Of a stretch of DNA of 64,000 bases, positions 58,167 through 64,000 are shown piece after piece (position 1 is the first letter of the stretch; each line of letters starts with the position of its first letter). Both the position numbers and the translations under genes were made by a program. The notes under the pieces were generated by a model. That model worked only from the letters and a program-made list of their open reading frames with translations. It ran no database searches and was not told the DNA's origin. Source of the DNA: Allofustis seminis DSM 15817 (GTDB lineage: Bacteria; Bacillota; Bacilli; Lactobacillales; Carnobacteriaceae_A); contig NZ_KB894084.1 in the NCBI RefSeq assembly GCF_000374325.1, positions 28,177-92,176 on the forward strand, in the 5' to 3' direction.

Positions 58167-58508
58167 ATGATTAGACGTGGTGAGATTTATTATGCTAATT
58201 TATCACCTGTCGTAGGGTCAGAGCAAGGTGGAATGCGTCCAGTATTAATTATTCAAAATGATACTGGCAACAAGTTCAGTCCAACAGTCATTATTGCACC
58301 AATTACGACTAAGACAGAGGAAGAGTTGCTACCAGTTCATATCGAAATTGAAGATACACCACATCTTGAAAAGCACTCACTCGTGTTATTGGAGCAAATT
58401 CGTACCATTGATAAATCGCGTCTAACAGATCGGTTGACGATTTTAGATGCACATCAAATGACACAGATTGATCGTGCCCTACTCTTAAGCTTGGGATTAA
58501 ATGAATAG
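58167..58508 (+). CDS. mazF: MazF/NdoA-type mRNA interferase (toxin)
   Basis: Sequence-specific ribosome-independent endoribonuclease of the MazF/PemK family, 114 residues. The opening [32 protein letters not shown] holds the conserved Arg and the beta-strands of the fold. The central VIIAPITTK and [27 protein letters not shown] complete it, with the catalytic Thr and nearby Arg in place. The ATG is fixed by homology; AAGGAGA lies 11 bp upstream. It follows acpS by 22 bp. There is no mazE antitoxin gene or alr in between. Confidence 0.92.
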   Translation: MIRRGEIYYANLSPVVGSEQGGMRPVLIIQNDTGNKFSPTVIIAPITTKTEEELLPVHIEIEDTPHLEKHSLVLLEQIRTIDKSRLTDRLTILDAHQMTQIDRALLLSLGLNE

Positions 58509-58518
58509 AAAAAGATAA

Positions 58519-58546
58519 AGTCGCCCATTTATGGGCGACTTTTTTG
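58519..58546 (+). terminator. Intrinsic terminator after mazF
   Basis: agtcgccca / tgggcgact stem around ttta, with a T6 run. Confidence 0.95.
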
Positions 58547-58552
58547 CATGCA

Positions 58553-58581
58553 TTGGCAAAGCAATTAAAACGTGATACAGT
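58553..58581 (+). promoter_or_regulatory. Promoter of queT
   Basis: TTGGCA (58553-58558), 17-bp spacer, TACAGT (58576-58581), just upstream of the riboswitch. Confidence 0.6.
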
Positions 58582-58603
58582 AGTAATTGTTGCAAGTTAG
58601 CAA

Positions 58604-58652
58604 CCGTGGTTCGGAAGATATTACCCACGTAAACTATACTATTCTAGGAGGA
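58604..58652 (+). ncRNA. preQ1-I riboswitch, probably translational
   Basis: A small H-type pseudoknot signature: cgtgg (58605-58609) pairs with ccacg (58625-58629). The first loop begins GTTC and closes with ACCC, an A-containing linker follows, and the segment CTAGGAGG (58644-58651) is both the pseudoknot 3' strand and the ribosome-binding site of queT. Ligand-bound folding would hide that site. A separate gttgc/gcaac hairpin (58589-58604) precedes it. The match rests on these motifs and on the gene downstream, a known target of preQ1 riboswitches. Confidence 0.75.
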
Positions 58653-58658
58653 ATTTTT

Positions 58659-59153
58659 ATGAAATTGTCCACACGTCAACTTGTCATCAATGCCCTTTTT
58701 GCAGCAGTTTATATTGTTATTACAATTTTTCTGCCATCTTATGGAAGTTTGCAACTGCGACTTTCTGAGATGTTTGCCCATTTGCCACTTTTCAATAAGA
58801 AATATGCATATGGTTTGCTTTTGGGGGTGGCCATTGCTAATTTTCAATCAGGGTTTGGGGTATATGATGTGATATTTGGGACATTACATAGCGCCATTTC
58901 GCTACTGATTGTCTTTTTGTTGACGAAAAAAATAAAGTCCATGTCCAAGAAATTGGTGCTCAACAGTATGATTTTTGCAGCGATGAGTTTTATTGTGGCA
59001 GGTATGATTGCTTATCTTACGCAAGATTGGGTTGCTTTTTGGGTAATATATGCAAGTATTGCAGCAAGTATCGCAATTGTGATGCTTGCAACAGCGCCTA
59101 TTATCTTGGCACTTGACAAGCATATTCATTTTAGACAATTAATGATGAAATAA
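58659..59153 (+). CDS. queT: QueT family ECF transporter S-component (queuosine precursor uptake)
   Basis: A 164-residue membrane protein with about five to six hydrophobic segments: LVINALFAAVYIVITIFLP, the RLSEMFAHLPLF motif, YGLLLGVAIANFQSGFG and FWVIYASIAASIAIVMLATAPIIL. This is the QueT (COG4708) pattern of ECF S-components importing preQ0, preQ1 or related bases. The start ATG 58659 follows CTAGGAGG, which lies in the riboswitch. It probably relies on the EcfA1A2T module encoded at 38540-41020. A terminator follows that it shares with the convergent gene. Confidence 0.9.
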   Translation: MKLSTRQLVINALFAAVYIVITIFLPSYGSLQLRLSEMFAHLPLFNKKYAYGLLLGVAIANFQSGFGVYDVIFGTLHSAISLLIVFLLTKKIKSMSKKLVLNSMIFAAMSFIVAGMIAYLTQDWVAFWVIYASIAASIAIVMLATAPIILALDKHIHFRQLMMK

Positions 59154-59189
59154 AAAAGGCTCTCAGCAATTTGCTGAGAGTCTTTTTTT
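59154..59189. terminator. Bidirectional terminator between queT and the CBS-domain gene
   Basis: ctctcagcaa / ttgctgagag with an A-run before and a T-run after, working for both convergent genes. Confidence 0.85.
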
Positions 59190-59823
59190 AATTTTCGGAA
59201 ATTTTTTCGGCAGATAAAATGCCATATCCTTTTTTATCGAGGTCTTGTTTTAATTGTGTGACGGTTGCTTCAGTAATTCCTGGCTCAAGTGTGATAATCA
59301 TACGCTTGATCGAAATTTCAGCATCTAAATCTAATGTGATACAGCTCATAATATTGCTATAGCGATTGACCGTACGTGAGATTTCTGTCAAATCGCCACG
59401 TTCACCAGGCGCTGCAATGGTTAAAACGTAGCTGCCACGATTAATTTTCCATGATTGTTCCAATAAATTAATCAAAGCTCCATGAGTCAAGATGCCATAA
59501 AAATGTCCTTCTTCATCCAAAACTGAAATATAAGGTAAATCTTTAATCATAAAAAATATTTCAAAAAAAGATGAATTTGTATGGATAAATTTTGTGGCAT
59601 TTTTCAGCAAATGTGTAACAGGCAAGCTCATATCGCCACCATTTGCTTTATGACGATAAATGTGCATTTTATAAATGTTTCCGCGGTAAATTTTGCCGCT
59701 TTCGTCTAAAACTGGCACGCAACGATAACCGAATTCTTCAAGTAAATCGATTGCTTCTTGCAGTGTGATGGTTTCAGGTACCGTACGTACTTTAGATTTT
59801 GGCACAGCAAGTTGTTTAATCAT
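59188..59823 (-). CDS. cbpA: CBS-domain pair plus ACT-like protein (CbpA-type, possible c-di-AMP binder)
   Basis: A 211-residue cytosolic protein. Residues 1-125 are two CBS motifs (TITLQEAIDLLEEFGYRCVPVLDESGKIYRG and SSFFEIFFMIKDLPYISVLDEEGHFYGILTHGALI). Residues 135-205 look like an ACT domain (YVLTIAAPGERGDLTEISRTVNRYSNIMS). This layout matches proteins named CbpA in Listeria and relatives, which bind cyclic di-AMP. The ligand and role here are inferred from architecture only. A minus-strand GGAGGGGG site precedes the ATG. It lies between queT and the metal transporter, on the opposite strand to both, and is divergent from the mnt operon. Confidence 0.7.
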   Translation of the reverse strand: MIKQLAVPKSKVRTVPETITLQEAIDLLEEFGYRCVPVLDESGKIYRGNIYKMHIYRHKANGGDMSLPVTHLLKNATKFIHTNSSFFEIFFMIKDLPYISVLDEEGHFYGILTHGALINLLEQSWKINRGSYVLTIAAPGERGDLTEISRTVNRYSNIMSCITLDLDAEISIKRMIITLEPGITEATVTQLKQDLDKKGYGILSAEKISEN

Positions 59824-59964
59824 ATAGATCCCCCTCCATTATTCTATACTAATCATTTTAACACATTTTTAATAATGGTAAACAAAAATATGATACTTTG
59901 ATAGGAACAGCTTCTTTTGCTATATGCATTACGTTAGATGGTGTAGAATAAAAAAACAAAACAC

Positions 59965-59993
59965 TTGATATTTTAGTTATACCTAAATATAAT
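59965..59993 (+). promoter_or_regulatory. Promoter of the metal-ABC operon with a MntR/DtxR-like palindrome in its spacer
   Basis: TTGATA (59965-59970), 17-bp spacer, exact TATAAT (59988-59993). The spacer contains tttagttatacctaaa (59972-59987), a palindrome with one mismatch resembling sites of DtxR-family Mn regulators (MntR, ScaR, SloR, EfaR). A repressor bound there would block RNA polymerase directly. No AdcR-type (TTAACNRGTTAA) zinc box is visible. Confidence 0.7.
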
Positions 59994-60032
59994 GTTATAA
60001 GTAACTAAAAATAAAAAAGGAGGAAATTTCTG

Positions 60033-60971
60033 ATGAAGAAATTTATTAAAACGCTTTTTTCAGCGTTCTTTGTATTTATGTTAATGGCTTGCGGCAATGG
60101 CAAGTCCGATAAAAAAGTAGAGGATAAAGGAGCATCAGGCGACAAGCCAACGGTAACAACGACAACTTCATTCCTTTATGATATGACAAAACAGCTAGCA
60201 GGAGATAAAGTGACAGTAGAACTTATCATTCCAGCTGGGGAAGATCCACACCTTTATGAAGCCAAACCAGAAGATTTGGAAAAATTAAGTAGCGCAGATT
60301 TAGTGCTTTATCATGGACTTCATTTTGAAGGTAAAATGGTTGATGCTTTAGAAGCAACGGGTGTCGCCGTAGCGAAGAATTTCACAAAAGAAGAAATTGG
60401 TGAAATGGATGAAGGCGGCCAGATGGTTGTTGACCCACACTTTTGGTTTGATATTGATTTATACAAAAAAGCAGTGGATGTCGCAGCAGATGAATTAGCA
60501 AAACTTACTAAAGATGATTCTATCCGCGAAAAAGCAGAAGAGTATAAAGGTGAATTAGACAAATTAGATGAATATAATCGCACAGAATTAGATAAAATTT
60601 CTGCAGAATCACGTTATCTTATTACACCACATGATGCCTTTAACTACTTCTCACGTCATTATGGTATGGAAGTTGTTGCCCCTCAAGGAGTGTCAACAGA
60701 CTCAGAAGTTTCAAACACTAACATTCAAGAAACCGTTGATTTTATTATTGAACATAAAGTCAAAGCAATTTTTGCGGAATCAACGACAGACCCTGCACGT
60801 ATGGAAAAAATTCAAGAAGCATGCAAAAAACAAGGGTTTGATGTAACAGTTGTACAAGGTGAAGGTGAAGAATTATTCTCTGATTCACTTGCACAAGAAG
60901 GAAAAGATGGCGATAATTATATTGATATGTATAAACACAACGTTGATTTAATGGTAAAATACTTAAAATAA
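60033..60971 (+). CDS. mntA: Metal ABC transporter substrate-binding lipoprotein (Mn/Zn type)
   Basis: A 312-residue lipoprotein with signal peptide and lipobox LMAC-G (Cys near residue 20), anchored outside the membrane. It is a cluster A-I/ZIP-type binding protein. The four-ligand pattern is visible as PAGEDPHLYEAKPED (first His), VDPHFWFD (second His), a Glu in FAESTTDP and an Asp near the end. This pattern, and a MntR-like operator, favours manganese, though a zinc role is not excluded. AAAGGAGG precedes the ATG. It starts a four-gene operon (mntABCD layout of B. subtilis). Confidence 0.88.
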   Translation: MKKFIKTLFSAFFVFMLMACGNGKSDKKVEDKGASGDKPTVTTTTSFLYDMTKQLAGDKVTVELIIPAGEDPHLYEAKPEDLEKLSSADLVLYHGLHFEGKMVDALEATGVAVAKNFTKEEIGEMDEGGQMVVDPHFWFDIDLYKKAVDVAADELAKLTKDDSIREKAEEYKGELDKLDEYNRTELDKISAESRYLITPHDAFNYFSRHYGMEVVAPQGVSTDSEVSNTNIQETVDFIIEHKVKAIFAESTTDPARMEKIQEACKKQGFDVTVVQGEGEELFSDSLAQEGKDGDNYIDMYKHNVDLMVKYLK

Positions 60972-60995
60972 TAGAAAGTCAAGGTAGTGAAGCAT

Positions 60996-61730
60996 ATGGG
61001 AAAAGACACTGTAACCATCAGCAATTTAACGATGGCTTATCAAAAAGAAAATGTTCTTGAAGACATCAATATGACAATCCCGAACAATTGTAAAATGGCA
61101 ATTATTGGACCAAACGGTGCAGGAAAGTCTACATTATTAAAAGGCATTTTAGAGCTTTATCCAACGATCACTGGCGAAGTGAGTTTTTTCGATAAACCTT
61201 ATCAAGAAGTGTATAAACGGATTGCCTATGTGCCCCAAGAGGGTGAAGTGCAATGGAATTTCCCAACGACAGTGGAAGATGTCGTCTTAATGGGTCGTTA
61301 TGTGTATTCTGGCTTTTTATCACGCTATTCAAAAGAAGATAAAAAAGCTGCAAAAGATGCACTTGAAAAAGTAAAGATGTTGGAGTTTCGCAATCGACAA
61401 ATTTCCGAACTTTCTGGCGGCCAACGACAGCGCGTCTTTCTTGCCAGAGCCATTGCCCAAGATGCTGATTTATATTTCTTGGATGAGCCACTCAAAGGGG
61501 TAGATATTAATACAGAGCACCTCATTATGGATATCTTAAATGATTTTCAATCAAAAGGACGAACCATCGTTGCGGTGCATCACGATTTGTCTACTGTTCG
61601 AGATAATTTTGATTATGTAGCGATTATGAACAAAACCTTGCGCCATTACGGACCGACAGAAAAAGCTTTCACAAAAGAAGCAATTAATGCGGTCTATCAG
61701 AGTAAGGTGGGCGATATTTATGGATATTAG
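60996..61730 (+). CDS. mntB: Metal ABC transporter ATP-binding protein
   Basis: ATPase of the manganese-type ABC importer, 244 residues. Motifs are Walker A GPNGAGKSTLLKGIL, the Q-loop YVPQEGEVQWNFPTTVEDVVLMGRY (the long insertion typical of metal-uptake ATPases), signature LSGGQRQRVFLARAIA, Walker B LYFLDEPLKGVD and the H-loop VHHD. ATG 60996 is preferred; an in-frame GTG at 60987 is too near the AAGG site. It overlaps the first permease gene by 11 bp. Confidence 0.93.
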   Translation: MGKDTVTISNLTMAYQKENVLEDINMTIPNNCKMAIIGPNGAGKSTLLKGILELYPTITGEVSFFDKPYQEVYKRIAYVPQEGEVQWNFPTTVEDVVLMGRYVYSGFLSRYSKEDKKAAKDALEKVKMLEFRNRQISELSGGQRQRVFLARAIAQDADLYFLDEPLKGVDINTEHLIMDILNDFQSKGRTIVAVHHDLSTVRDNFDYVAIMNKTLRHYGPTEKAFTKEAINAVYQSKVGDIYGY

Positions 61731-62598
61731 CATTTTATCTCAATATACTTTTCAAGTTGTGGCGGTAGGGACCATCTTTCTTGGTCTTGCAGCTGGGGCA
61801 GTTGGTGCTATTCCTGTGTTGAAAGGGCAAAGTTTGATTGGTGATGCAATTGGTCACTCTTCTTATTTAGGAATTGTGGGAATTTTTATGATTATTCAAA
61901 CGCGTAATCCCGCGATCTTAGCACTTGGTTCCTTTATTTCGGGATCACTTGCCTTTTTCTGTATTCAAACCATTGGTCAGCACAAAAAAATTGAAATGAA
62001 TAATGCGCTAGCCTTTGTCCTATCTTCATTTTTCGGGATGGGGATGGTGCTTAAATCTTACATTCAAGGGCATCCGTCATATCAGGAAGTATCACAGGCT
62101 GGGTTGCAAAATTATATCTTTGGACAAGCTTCGTATATTATGAAAGATGATACGCTGCTTATTATGATTGTTGCAGCCTTGGCGCTAATGATGCTTATTG
62201 TTTTTTTCAAAGAATTCAAAATTTATATATTTGATGAAGTCTATGCGAAGACGGTAGGAATCAGTGCTAAATATTTACGCTGGATAACACTTATAATGTG
62301 TATGTTGCTGATTTCTGTAGGTTTGAAAGCAGTAGGTGCGATTTTAATTTCATCAATGCTTATTGTTCCAACCATCGCCGCGCTCCAGTGGACGGATGAT
62401 TTTGGACATGTTTTAGGTATTGCTGCTTTTGTGGGTGGTTTTTCTGCCTTTTTCGGCACCTATCTCTCGTCTACTATTCATAATATGCCAACTGGGCCGG
62501 CCATTACCGTTGTGATGTGTAGTATGTGTTTCTTGTCCATTCTCTTTGGTCCTAAAGGATTAGTGTCAAACAAAATCAAGCAAAGAGGTGGGGAATAA
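61720..62598 (+). CDS. mntC: Metal ABC transporter permease 1
   Basis: Membrane subunit of the importer, 292 residues with eight or so hydrophobic segments. Family marks are LKGQSLIGDAIGHSSYLGIV near the N-terminus and SVGLKAVGAILISSMLIVPTIAALQWTD in the second half. The start ATG 61720 follows AAGGTGG and lies within the end of the ATPase gene. It pairs with a second permease gene directly downstream, so the channel is likely a heterodimer. Confidence 0.92.
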   Translation: MDISILSQYTFQVVAVGTIFLGLAAGAVGAIPVLKGQSLIGDAIGHSSYLGIVGIFMIIQTRNPAILALGSFISGSLAFFCIQTIGQHKKIEMNNALAFVLSSFFGMGMVLKSYIQGHPSYQEVSQAGLQNYIFGQASYIMKDDTLLIMIVAALALMMLIVFFKEFKIYIFDEVYAKTVGISAKYLRWITLIMCMLLISVGLKAVGAILISSMLIVPTIAALQWTDDFGHVLGIAAFVGGFSAFFGTYLSSTIHNMPTGPAITVVMCSMCFLSILFGPKGLVSNKIKQRGGE

Positions 62599-62599
62599 G

Positions 62600-63457
62600 A
62601 TGAATGCATTAATGATGAGCACTTTAATAATTTTGGTTTTGGCAGGCTTAACATGTGCCAATATTGGAACATTTGTTGTATTACGTAATCAGTCGATGAT
62701 TACGGATGCATTGAGCCATACGGTACTTTTAGGTATTGTGATTGCCTTTTTAATCGTACCGAACATGGACTCCCCGCTACTTCAAGTAGGCGCTGCACTT
62801 GTAGGAGTATTAACAGTATATTTAATTGAATGGATTATTCAAAAAACGACCGTTCAAAATGATGCAGCAACGGGGCTTGTTTTCACCTTTTTATTTTCCG
62901 TTGCAGTAATTATTTTATCGAAATATATGCGAAATGTTCACTTGGATGTTGATTGTGTACTGATGGGCGATATTATTTTTGCGCCGCTGAATACTCAAGA
63001 ATTCTTGGGCATGGTTGTGCCTAAGAGCATTGTTTCCACTGGAACATTGTTCATTGTTGATATTATTTTTATCGCATTATTTTGGAAAGAATTAAAAATT
63101 TCGATTTTTGACCCAGGATTTGCAAAAACGGCGGGAATTAAATATGGTTTATTAAACTTTGCATTTATGTTTCTTGTCTCATTAACTACAGTGATTAATT
63201 TTACAATCGTAGGATCTATTTTAGTCATCTCATTTTTTGTAGCACCTGCTATGACGGCGCAGCTCTTTACGAAAACAATTAAATCCATGTATCTATGGAC
63301 ATTAGCGATTGCTACACTGAATTGTACTATTGGCTTTTTTGTAGCGACAGCACTTAATGTTTCTATGGCAGGAATGTGTGCAACTGTTGCATTCTTTACT
63401 TTCGGTCTATGCTTTGTTGCAAAACGGTGGCTAAAATACAAACGATTTACAGCTTAA
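62600..63457 (+). CDS. mntD: Metal ABC transporter permease 2
   Basis: Second permease of the operon, 285 residues with a similar membrane topology. It has VVLRNQSMITDALSHTVLLGIV, the paralogue of the SLIGDAIGHSSYLG motif in permease 1, and a VGSILVISFFVAPAMTAQLF segment. The start ATG 62600 is preceded by AAAGAGGTGG at the end of the upstream gene. Two permeases occur in mntABCD and troABCD systems, unlike psaBCA with one. A terminator follows. Confidence 0.92.
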   Translation: MNALMMSTLIILVLAGLTCANIGTFVVLRNQSMITDALSHTVLLGIVIAFLIVPNMDSPLLQVGAALVGVLTVYLIEWIIQKTTVQNDAATGLVFTFLFSVAVIILSKYMRNVHLDVDCVLMGDIIFAPLNTQEFLGMVVPKSIVSTGTLFIVDIIFIALFWKELKISIFDPGFAKTAGIKYGLLNFAFMFLVSLTTVINFTIVGSILVISFFVAPAMTAQLFTKTIKSMYLWTLAIATLNCTIGFFVATALNVSMAGMCATVAFFTFGLCFVAKRWLKYKRFTA

Positions 63458-63515
63458 GATTTTAATTTACATTTTATAAGAGATCCCCTATTTCTTTTTA
63501 AAATGTTGTAAATGT

Positions 63516-63551
63516 AAAGAGAGTTGATCGCGATCAGCTCTCTTTATTTTT
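63516..63551 (+). terminator. Intrinsic terminator after the metal ABC operon
   Basis: aaagagagttgatc / gatcagctctcttt hairpin followed by a T-rich tract. The stretch to 63666 is AT-rich with no gene. Confidence 0.85.
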
Positions 63552-63666
63552 GACTGGATTCATTAAATGTTCGTGTAAAATAATTTAGTGAGTGACTGCT
63601 GAGAGGGAAATAATAGCGATCATAAAGTACTAAACACTAAATTGTCCAAAAAAATTCAAAAAATCG

Positions 63667-63695
63667 TTGACACCTATTTTTTTACATGCTATGAT
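63667..63695 (+). promoter_or_regulatory. rRNA operon promoter
   Basis: TTGACA (63667-63672), 17-bp spacer, TATGAT (63690-63695), preceded by A-rich sequence (63641-63660) that could be an UP element. Confidence 0.85.
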
Positions 63696-63701
63696 ATTTA
63701 A

Positions 63702-63872
63702 GTCGCGTTCGATAAAGCAACGCAGGCATAGATCTTTGAAAACTGAACAAAGTAATACAACCAAATTGTGCAAGGGTCTTTTGAATATTCCATTCATTAG
63801 ACACCAACCAAAACCAAAACATTAATTTTGAGCAATCAAACCTTTGGGATGAACAGTGTTCATCCCCTCATT
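63702..63872 (+). other. rRNA operon leader
   Basis: About 170 nt between the promoter and 16S. It contains gatctttgaaaactgaac (63730-63747), a conserved segment of lactic acid bacteria rRNA spacers and leaders, and a hairpin gggatgaac / gttcatccc (63847-63867) close to the 5' end of 16S that may take part in processing. There is no protein gene. Confidence 0.6.
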
Positions 63873-64000
63873 AAAAATTGAGAGTTTGATCCTGGCTCAG
63901 GACGAACGCTGGCGGCATGCCTAATACATGCAAGTCGAACGATGAACTCTCTGCTTGCAGAGAGGGATGAGTGGCGGACGGGTGAGTAACACGTGGGAAA
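63873..64000 (+). rRNA. rrs: 16S ribosomal RNA, 5' end only
   Basis: Begins aaaattgagagtttgatcctgg and continues with the universal 27F region, gacgaacgctggcggcatgcc and catgcaagtcgaacg, then the first variable loop with the hairpin ctctctgcttgcagagag. The window ends in ggacgggtgagtaacacgtggga. The start is approximate to a few bases, and the gene continues past the window edge. Confidence 0.95.

Noticed and set aside
1082..63872. tRNA genes, insertion sequences, integrases or prophage genes in the gaps
   Set aside because: I looked for T-loop-like GGTTCRANTCC blocks, transposase-like proteins and flanking repeats in the intergenic gaps and saw none.

Overview
The window is a low-GC Gram-positive (Firmicutes) chromosome segment, most likely from the order Lactobacillales. 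The evidence is the str, S10-spc-alpha and ecfA1-ecfA2-ecfT-truA gene order with no map gene after adk, a Lys-type MurE, LPXTG-type wall anchors, a preQ1-I riboswitch in front of queT, and an rRNA leader and 16S 5' end typical of lactic acid bacteria. A family such as Aerococcaceae is a guess; 128 bases of 16S do not settle it.

Layout. 1-1081: 3' part of purK. 1400-10540: a giant wall-anchored surface protein (BspA-type leucine-rich repeats, MucBP-like and many Cna-B/SpaA domains, LPKTG anchor) broken by two one-base frameshifts. 10541-18263: rpoB and rpoC behind a consensus promoter and a leader that contains an intrinsic terminator. 18457-23137: str operon (rpsL, rpsG, fusA) and tuf with its own promoter. 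23373-23780: a GNAT acetyltransferase. 23961-38306: the complete S10-spc-alpha cluster from rpsJ to rplQ, including secY, adk, infA and rpoA. 38540-42114: ECF transporter module (ecfA1, ecfA2, ecfT), truA and a small GlsB-type membrane protein. 42295-43349: rplM-rpsI behind a structured leader. 43473-49052: murE-degV, ndk, and murA-rho. 49319-52447: a wall-anchored M14 zinc carboxypeptidase-like protein between rho and rpmE2, which are usually neighbours, followed by about 570 bp of non-coding or decayed DNA. 53088-53734: rpmE2 and a rhodanese. 53786-55081 (minus): murT without gatD. 55327-58508: ddl-murF-acpS-mazF. 58604-59153: preQ1-I riboswitch and queT. 59188-59823 (minus): CBS-ACT protein (CbpA-like). 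60033-63457: four-gene manganese/zinc-type ABC transporter behind a promoter whose spacer is a MntR/DtxR-like palindrome. 63667-64000: rRNA promoter, leader and the start of 16S rRNA.

Functional view. Most of the window is core information processing: transcription, translation, secretion and nucleotide supply, with peptidoglycan precursor genes (murE, murA, murT, ddl, murF) scattered through it. QueT is an ECF S-component and could use the EcfA1A2T module encoded about 18 kb upstream. The accessory content is small: two wall-anchored surface proteins, each inserted beside a core operon, a MazF toxin with no adjacent MazE, and a decayed segment beside the M14 gene. I found no CRISPR array, insertion sequence, prophage or tRNA gene. 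The strongest unexplained signals are RNA leaders: the rpoB attenuator, the alternative hairpins between fusA and tuf, the hairpin between rplB and rpsS, and the S10 and str leaders. I found no clear evidence of a wholly new multi-gene system.
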